Assembly (NCBI GenBank): GCA_938004315.1
Contig: CALKWG010000302.1
Location: 1 to 8,438, forward strand
Direction: 5' to 3'
Length of the DNA stretch: 8,438 nt
Origin: an uncultured Spirochaetaceae bacterium
GTDB taxonomy: Bacteria > Spirochaetota > Spirochaetia > Treponematales > UBA12059
Both the position numbers and the translations under genes were made by a program. Below the pieces are notes generated by a model. That model was given only the letters and a program-made list of their open reading frames with translations. It had not been told where the DNA came from and did no database searches. Shown piece by piece: positions 1 through 4,651 of this stretch (position 1 is the first letter of the stretch; each line of letters starts with the position of its first letter).

Positions 1-51
1 CGGCGACCCCCTAGATCTACACTCTTTCCCTACACGACGCTCTTCCGATCT
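1..51 (+). other. Illumina P5 / TruSeq Read 1 adapter remnant (not genomic)
   Basis: Positions 19-51 are identical, as I remember it, to the 33-base TruSeq Read 1 primer site, ending in GCTCTTCCGATCT. Positions 1-18 continue into the P5 flow-cell sequence with two mismatches (positions 9 and 12). This is untrimmed library adapter at a contig end. Genomic sequence starts at about position 52. Any reading frame crossing this boundary gains artificial residues: the last six codons of the minus-strand frame that enters it (DRKSVV) come from adapter. Confidence 0.97.
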
Positions 52-434
52 GCCCGCCTGCACACCGTGCGCGCCACGTCGAGCTTGGCCGACTGCGCCG
101 TCTCCCCGGGCACGACGAAGCCGCTCAGGCCGAGCTCGGCCTCGAAACGCTCGACGTAGGCCTTAAGCCTATCGGCGTCGGCCTGAACGACCGGCTCGAC
201 GTAGGAGCCCGTCCGCGTCGCCAGGTGCCCCGCGACCCGGAAGAGGTCCTTTTGAACCTCGTCGAGGATACGGCGCGTCTCGGCTAGCTTGACGTAGTGC
301 TTGGCCTCCCCTATGAACGAGTCGAGCTCGTCGACCGTCCCGTAGGCCTCCACCCGCAGGTCGTCCTTACGCACGCGCTCGCCCGACCACAGGCCCGTTA
401 GGCCCTCGTCCCCGGTTTCCGTCACGATAGCCAT
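52..434 (-). CDS. PduO-type ATP:cob(I)alamin adenosyltransferase, 3' end missing
   Basis: It transfers the adenosyl group of ATP to cob(I)alamin, making adenosylcobalamin in the cytoplasm. About 127 genuine residues remain. The N-terminal nucleotide-binding signature is present (TGDEGLT near residues 7-13, then SGERVRK), followed by the conserved RVEAYGTVDELDSFIG stretch (residues 27-42). Near the break comes FVVPGE and LDVARTVCRRA, which in the family continues as RRAER. The family is usually about 180-190 residues, so roughly the last third is lost. The stop codon seen in the raw frame lies in adapter, so this is a contig-edge truncation and not a pseudogene. The start ATG (434-432) has a near-perfect Shine-Dalgarno, TAAGGAGG, at 450-443 with an 8-base spacer. 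The gene is divergent from the small-protein/GGDEF pair. No cobalamin biosynthesis or B12-dependent enzyme gene is visible, so the user of the cofactor is unknown. Confidence 0.93.
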
Positions 435-484
435 CGCCGATTCCTCCTTAAAACCGCCGCGGATAAGCCGAAGGCGAACCGCGC

Positions 485-513
485 TTTATTTTTTTAGTCG
501 CTCGCGTTAGAAT
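485..513 (+). promoter_or_regulatory. Candidate promoter for the small-protein/GGDEF pair
   Basis: TAGAAT at 508-513 is a good -10 match. The hexamer 17 bases upstream (TTATTT, 485-490) is a poor -35 but lies in a T-rich run (486-495). Transcription would start near 520, before the ATG at 557 and after the ATG at 512, which supports the downstream start for the small protein. No equally clear promoter for the divergent adenosyltransferase is visible in 435-511. Confidence 0.4.
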
Positions 514-556
514 GTACTGGAATCGTATCGACAAAGGCCAGAAGGAAACGGCGGGC

Positions 557-754
557 ATGGACGAAAAGGGTTTCGTCATCATCAAGCAACTCATCAGCGA
601 CCTCGAAGGCGCGCCCTTTCCCAGCGCCATCCAGAACGAGCTGTATACCATCTGGTATGAGCACGTTCAGGAATCGGCGAGCGAGGCCCTCGAGTACCTG
701 GCGAGCTTCGACCCCGATTACGGCCCGGAGGCCGGGGACGAAGCGCGATGGTAG
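557..754 (+). CDS. Small hypothetical protein (65 aa) coupled to a GGDEF protein
   Basis: I do not recognise this family. The predicted 65-residue product starts MDEKGFVIIKQLISDL and is acidic, with no signal peptide, membrane segment or cysteine. It looks like a small soluble helical protein (helix-prone stretches near residues 6-16 and 30-45) with an acidic Gly/Pro-containing tail. I chose ATG 557 because AAGGA at 542-546 sits 10 bases upstream. The ATG at 512 would add 15 residues, but it has a poor ribosome site and falls inside the likely -10 element. The stop overlaps the next start in ATGGTAG (748-754), so the two genes are probably translated together. That suggests a partner or regulator of the downstream diguanylate cyclase, which is inference from coupling only. 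Shadow frames cover the same DNA, but the ribosome site and the coupling favour this frame. Confidence 0.7.
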   Translation: MDEKGFVIIKQLISDLEGAPFPSAIQNELYTIWYEHVQESASEALEYLASFDPDYGPEAGDEARW

Positions 755-2937
755 CCCGCGTATCCAAGGTCGGCGACGAGGACGAGCGGCGCGCGATAGA
801 CAACGAGAACGCCAAGGCCTGGGACGAGCTCCTGGCCAGGCCAGCCGACGCCCTGAAACGGAGCCATGCCGCGCTGGCTAGAGCCAAATCCATACGCTAC
901 GCCAAGGGCACGGCCGACGCCTTCCTCAATATAGGCTGGTGCGAGTACCACTTATCCAAGCTCGGAGAATCCTTCTCCGCCTTCACCAAAGCCCTCTCAG
1001 GCTATGACGAGCTGGGCGAAGCCGAAGGCGCCTGCAAGGCCCTGAACGCCCTCGGGGCCTACCACCATGAGATTTCAAGGCTCGATAAGGCGGTGGACTA
1101 CTACACCCAGAGCCTCGAGCGCGCGAGGAAGGCCGGCCTCTCCTATCGCGAGCTCGTCGCCATGACCAACATCGGCGAGCTATGCCTGAGCCTATCCAAC
1201 CCTAAAGAGGCCCTGGATTACCTCCTCAAGGCCTACGAGATGCAGGGCCCCGATACCGACGCGGAGTTGGCTACGGTCATACTCCTCAATACCGGGCAAG
1301 CCTTCCTCGATTTAGGCAATTTCACGCTGGCCAAAGAATTCGCCGACAAAGCCTATGTGACGACCATGGCCGCCCAGGGCTACGTCAACGCCGCGGAAGT
1401 AAAGGAAGTGCTAGCCAGGATAGCCACCGCCGAGGAGCGCTACGAGGAGGCCGAAGGTCACCTCCAAGAGGCCATAGAGCTCGCGACCCAAACCGAGAGC
1501 CCGCGCCTGCGCGCCCAGCTGCTCATAGGCTACGGCGAGCTCCTCGAGGAACGGGGCCGGTCGGCCGAGGCGCTCGTGCAGCTCGAGGCCGCCGTAGAGC
1601 TATGCGAGAGCCTCAACGCGAAGAGCAAGCTGCACCGCGGTTATGAGATCATGGCCCGGGTGCAGGAATCTTTAGGCGACTATAAGGCCGCCTTGGCCGC
1701 GTACAAGAAATTCTCCCACTTTAAGACCGAGGTTATACGGGAGGATACGGCCCAAAAGGTCCGTAGCATACAGATTCAGGCGGAGATCGAGCGCGCGCAG
1801 CAGGAAGCCGAGATCTATCGCCTGAAGAACACTGAGCTCAAGGAGAAGACCGACGCCCTCGAGCGCATCAACGCCCAGATCGTCTCTATATCGGAGATCG
1901 GGCGGAAGGTCACGGCGAGCCTCAACTACAAATCGCTCTTCTTCACCCTGCTTGAAAGCCTACGGAAGCTCGTTCGCTTCGACTTCTTCGGCCTGGCGCT
2001 CTACGACGAGGACGAGGGTCTCCTGGTCTATAAGGATTTCTACGAAGACGGCGTCCTCAAGTTCGGCCGCAAGGTAGGGGTCGACGCGGAGAACTCGTTC
2101 ACCGCCTGGGCCTATCGCAACAAGAAGCCTGTCTTGATACGCCACAAGGACGCGGAATACGGCAAGTACTTGACTCAGCCGTCCAAAACTTTCGGCTCCC
2201 CCGCCCAGTCCATCGTCGCGTTGCCCCTGCTTATCGAGGATCGCATCCTCGGTTGCCTCATGATCCAGCACGCCGACCGGGACGCGTATAAGGCGGACGA
2301 TTTGACCCTGCTCGAGGCCCTAGCGCCCTACGTGGCCATAGCCGTGGAGAATTCGCTCATCCACGACAGGCTGCAGACCCTGAACCAGGCCCTGTCGGAC
2401 GAGAAGCGGCGGCTCGAGCGGGCGACGCTCAAGATCAGCCACCTGGCCAACCACGACACGCTGACGGGCCTGCCGAACCGTCGCCTGCTCTTCGAGCTGA
2501 CGCATAAAGCGCTCGAAGGAGCTAGGCGCACCGGCGGCAGGTTGGGCATCGCCTTCATCGACCTGGACGATTTCAAGCCGGTCAACGACCTCTACGGCCA
2601 CGCCGCCGGCGACGCAGCCTTGGTCGCCATGTCCGAGCGGCTTAGGTCGCTCCTGCGCGCCTCGGATATCGTAGCCCGCGTCGGCGGGGACGAATTCGTC
2701 GCCGTGCTGACCAACGTCCACGAGCGGGCCGACATCGAGGCGGCGGCGCATAAGCTCGTCGAAGGCTGCTCGCAGCCGCTGTCCTTCTCGGGCCATACGC
2801 GATCCTTCTCGTTCTCCATGGGCATCGCCGTGTATCCGGACGACGGCAAGTCCTTGGACGAGCTGATCAACAAGGCCGACGCCGCCATGTATAGCGTCAA
2901 GCGCGCCGACAAGCACGCCTTCGCCTTCTCGGTCTAG
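748..2937 (+). CDS. TPR-GAF-GGDEF diguanylate cyclase
   Basis: This is a predicted cytoplasmic enzyme making cyclic di-GMP from two GTP. The 729 residues read as: a helical tetratricopeptide array of about eight units (roughly 32-325), a charged coiled coil (about 328-380), a GAF sensor domain (about 385-535), a short coiled linker (about 540-562) and a GGDEF domain (about 565-727). The GGDEF domain looks active. It has HDTLTGLPNR at its start, the metal-binding IDLDDF, NDLYGHAAGD with N613 and D614, and an intact GGDEF at 646-650. RASD at 637-640 is a canonical RxxD inhibitory site, so feedback inhibition by c-di-GMP is expected. There is no EAL domain, receiver domain, signal peptide or membrane segment, so input must come from the GAF ligand or from proteins bound to the TPRs. 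The start overlaps the preceding gene by 7 bp and has only a weak Shine-Dalgarno, consistent with translational coupling. Confidence 0.95.
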   Translation: MVARVSKVGDEDERRAIDNENAKAWDELLARPADALKRSHAALARAKSIRYAKGTADAFLNIGWCEYHLSKLGESFSAFTKALSGYDELGEAEGACKALNALGAYHHEISRLDKAVDYYTQSLERARKAGLSYRELVAMTNIGELCLSLSNPKEALDYLLKAYEMQGPDTDAELATVILLNTGQAFLDLGNFTLAKEFADKAYVTTMAAQGYVNAAEVKEVLARIATAEERYEEAEGHLQEAIELATQTESPRLRAQLLIGYGELLEERGRSAEALVQLEAAVELCESLNAKSKLHRGYEIMARVQESLGDYKAALAAYKKFSHFKTEVIREDTAQKVRSIQIQAEIERAQQEAEIYRLKNTELKEKTDALERINAQIVSISEIGRKVTASLNYKSLFFTLLESLRKLVRFDFFGLALYDEDEGLLVYKDFYEDGVLKFGRKVGVDAENSFTAWAYRNKKPVLIRHKDAEYGKYLTQPSKTFGSPAQSIVALPLLIEDRILGCLMIQHADRDAYKADDLTLLEALAPYVAIAVENSLIHDRLQTLNQALSDEKRRLERATLKISHLANHDTLTGLPNRRLLFELTHKALEGARRTGGRLGIAFIDLDDFKPVNDLYGHAAGDAALVAMSERLRSLLRASDIVARVGGDEFVAVLTNVHERADIEAAAHKLVEGCSQPLSFSGHTRSFSFSMGIAVYPDDGKSLDELINKADAAMYSVKRADKHAFAFSV

Positions 2938-2942
2938 GGCCG

Positions 2943-2960
2943 CGCCTGGGCGAGCAGGCG
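2943..2960 (+). terminator. Weak hairpin after the GGDEF gene
   Basis: CGCCTG (2943-2948) and CAGGCG (2955-2960) form a perfect 6-bp stem with a 6-base loop, starting six bases after the stop codon. No T-run follows, so it is at best a weak or factor-dependent terminator, or a 3'-end stabiliser. It is the only stem that stands out between this stop and the next promoter. Confidence 0.25.
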
Positions 2961-2989
2961 ACGCGCCGACGGGCGAAACGACGGCTTCA

Positions 2990-3018
2990 TTGACACTCGG
3001 TATCCGCCATGCTATGGT
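2990..3018 (+). promoter_or_regulatory. Strong extended sigma-70 promoter
   Basis: A consensus -35 TTGACA (2990-2995) is followed after exactly 17 bases by TATGGT (3013-3018), which is preceded by TGC, an extended -10 motif. Transcription should start near 3025 and give a leader of about 85 bases before the ATG at 3110. It is by far the best promoter in the window and sits in a gap between genes, facing the PpiD-like gene. Confidence 0.8.
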
Positions 3019-3019
3019 T

Positions 3020-3038
3020 TTCAGCGCTTTATGCTGAA
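3020..3038. promoter_or_regulatory. Operator-like inverted repeat at the start point
   Basis: TTCAGC (3020-3025) and GCTGAA (3033-3038) are perfect inverted arms around a 7-base AT-rich centre. The dyad begins two bases after the -10 element and spans the expected transcription start. That is a typical place for a repressor operator; it could also form a small RNA hairpin if the start is slightly upstream. No regulator is identified. Confidence 0.4.
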
Positions 3039-3109
3039 TCCACGCGGCGCCCGCGGCGAGAAGCCCGGACGGCGCATATCCACATATTTGGTCGATCAGG
3101 AAGGTTTCG

Positions 3110-4639
3110 ATGGCATCCAGGAACAGTAAGCAGCCGCAGACGAGCGCCCAGGGCGCGGTCAAGCCTCGCCACTCCAATCCGCTCGTATACTTCGGTACCA
3201 TAGCCATATTGGTCATCACGGTTATCGCCTTCGTCGTCGCCCCGTCCTTGGGTTCGGGCGCCATGGGTGACGGCGGCCTGAATTTCGGCTCTTGGGACGG
3301 CAAGCCCATAGCCTTCGCCCAAGGCAGCTACTTCGCCAAGCAGGTGCAGGAGGTCAAGGGGCAGCTCGAGGCCCAGGGCTACAGCGATACCGGCGACCAG
3401 TTCTTCGCCTACCAGGTGTGGCGCCGCGCCTTCGAGAACACCGCCATACACATGGCCCTCCTGGGCTTCGCGAAGCAGGGAGGCCTTTCGGCCAGCGATT
3501 CCTTCCTCGATTCGAGCATGGCTAGCCATCCCGCCTTCGTGGAGAACGGCGCCTTCTCGCGGCGGCTCTTCCGCGAGGCCAGCGCCAGCTTCAAGTCCCA
3601 GGTCCGCGCCGACATCCGCGAATCCGCCATGAAGCAGCGCTTCGTCGCCGATACCGTCGCGGTAGCGCCGAGCAAGGGCGAGACCGACTTCATCAAGGCC
3701 ATGGCCATGGACGAGCGCGCGATCGAGTACGTCGCCTTCCCCTTCGCAGGCTACCCCGATTCCGCCCGGCTGGACTTCGCCCGCGCCAACGACGCGCTCT
3801 TCCGCCGCCTGTCGCTGTCCAAGATCACCGTCGGCTCCGGCCAGCGCGAGGCGCGCGACATCCTCTCCCGCGTACGCTCCGGCGCGCTCTCCTTCGAGGA
3901 CGCCGCCAGGAACCATTCTAAGGACCAGTTCGCCACCCGCGCCGGCGACATGGGCGCACGTTTCGCCTGGGAGCTACGCGCCGACTTCAAGGACGCTGCG
4001 GCGTTAGACGCCGTCGCCGCCCTGGGGGCCGGCGAGGTATCCGAGCTCTACGAGACGCCCTCCGGCTCCTGGGTCTTCTACCGCGCCAACGAAGCCGCCC
4101 AGGCTCCCGACTTCGCCTCCGCCGAGCTCCTGCGCAGCGCGGGCGACTACATCAACAGCTTTGAAAAGGGCCTCATCGAGGACTTCGCCCTGAAGGCCGC
4201 CCGCGACTTCGCCGCGGCCCCCGGCGAGCTGGCCGACAAGGCCGCGGCAGCCGGGCGCCAGTTCAGGGCCGTCCCCGCCTTCCCCATCAACTTCGGCAAC
4301 GCCCTGGACCTGGGCTACTTCTCGCTCATCGGCGGGCTGAATACCGAGGCGGCGCCCGAGCTCTCCGGCGCCGAGCGGGACGAGCGCTTCTTCGAGACGG
4401 TCTTCAAGCTCGAGCCGAGCAAGGTTTCGGAGCCTCTGGTTATCGGCGAGAACGTCATCCTGCTCCGCGTCACCGAGGCCGCGCGCGCCGACGAGAGCGC
4501 GGTGGCCCTCATCGAGGCGTACTACCCGGGCGTCCTGCAGGAAGCCCTGAGCCGCGACCTGGCGAGCTCCATCATGGCCGACGCCCGCCTCAAGGATACC
4601 TTCCTGGATACCTTCGTCAAGGTATTCGCCGCCAACTAA
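3110..4639 (+). CDS. PpiD/SurA-like membrane-anchored periplasmic chaperone
   Basis: This is a predicted foldase for exported proteins, held in the inner membrane by one N-terminal segment. A polar, basic tail (residues 1-24) is followed by a hydrophobic helix (about 25-47) with no clear cleavage site, so the remaining 460 or so residues should face the periplasm. Next come a SurA_N-like helical region and a parvulin-type domain (about 238-330). The latter shows the family's EARDIL, NHSKD (268-272) and GDMG (279-282) motifs. A later stretch (about 390-465, with FFETVFKLEPSKVSEP and ENVILLRV) resembles a second degenerate parvulin-like repeat. The two usual active-site histidines are not seen: the first strand reads SKITV rather than HILV, and the last reads GSWVFYR rather than GWHII. 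E. coli PpiD has a similarly inactive domain, so a chaperone role is more likely than isomerase activity. AGGAAGG (3098-3104) lies 5 bases before the ATG, and a strong promoter lies upstream. Confidence 0.82.
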   Translation: MASRNSKQPQTSAQGAVKPRHSNPLVYFGTIAILVITVIAFVVAPSLGSGAMGDGGLNFGSWDGKPIAFAQGSYFAKQVQEVKGQLEAQGYSDTGDQFFAYQVWRRAFENTAIHMALLGFAKQGGLSASDSFLDSSMASHPAFVENGAFSRRLFREASASFKSQVRADIRESAMKQRFVADTVAVAPSKGETDFIKAMAMDERAIEYVAFPFAGYPDSARLDFARANDALFRRLSLSKITVGSGQREARDILSRVRSGALSFEDAARNHSKDQFATRAGDMGARFAWELRADFKDAAALDAVAALGAGEVSELYETPSGSWVFYRANEAAQAPDFASAELLRSAGDYINSFEKGLIEDFALKAARDFAAAPGELADKAAAAGRQFRAVPAFPINFGNALDLGYFSLIGGLNTEAAPELSGAERDERFFETVFKLEPSKVSEPLVIGENVILLRVTEAARADESAVALIEAYYPGVLQEALSRDLASSIMADARLKDTFLDTFVKVFAAN

Positions 4640-4651
4640 GACGCTAGCCGT

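Noticed and set aside
52..434. Adenosyltransferase as a pseudogene with an early stop.
   Set aside because: The stop and last six codons come from adapter sequence; the genomic part is intact up to the contig edge.
458..496. Terminator-like structure on the plus strand: CGCGG (458-462) pairs with CCGCG (479-483), followed by a T-rich run.
   Set aside because: The stem is only five pairs with a 16-base loop, and no plus-strand gene ends here. It could stop antisense reads from the adenosyltransferase side, but the T-run is equally explained as promoter DNA.
512..556. Upstream ATG that would extend the small protein by 15 residues.
   Set aside because: It overlaps the probable -10 element and has a poor ribosome site; the ATG at 557 has AAGGA 10 bases upstream.
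2320..3309. Long open frames on the minus strand (also 3029-3916, 5376-5789 and similar).
   Set aside because: They lie opposite strongly supported genes, are rich in Arg/Gly/Ala as expected from GC-rich antisense frames, show no domains, and cross the strong promoter at 2990.
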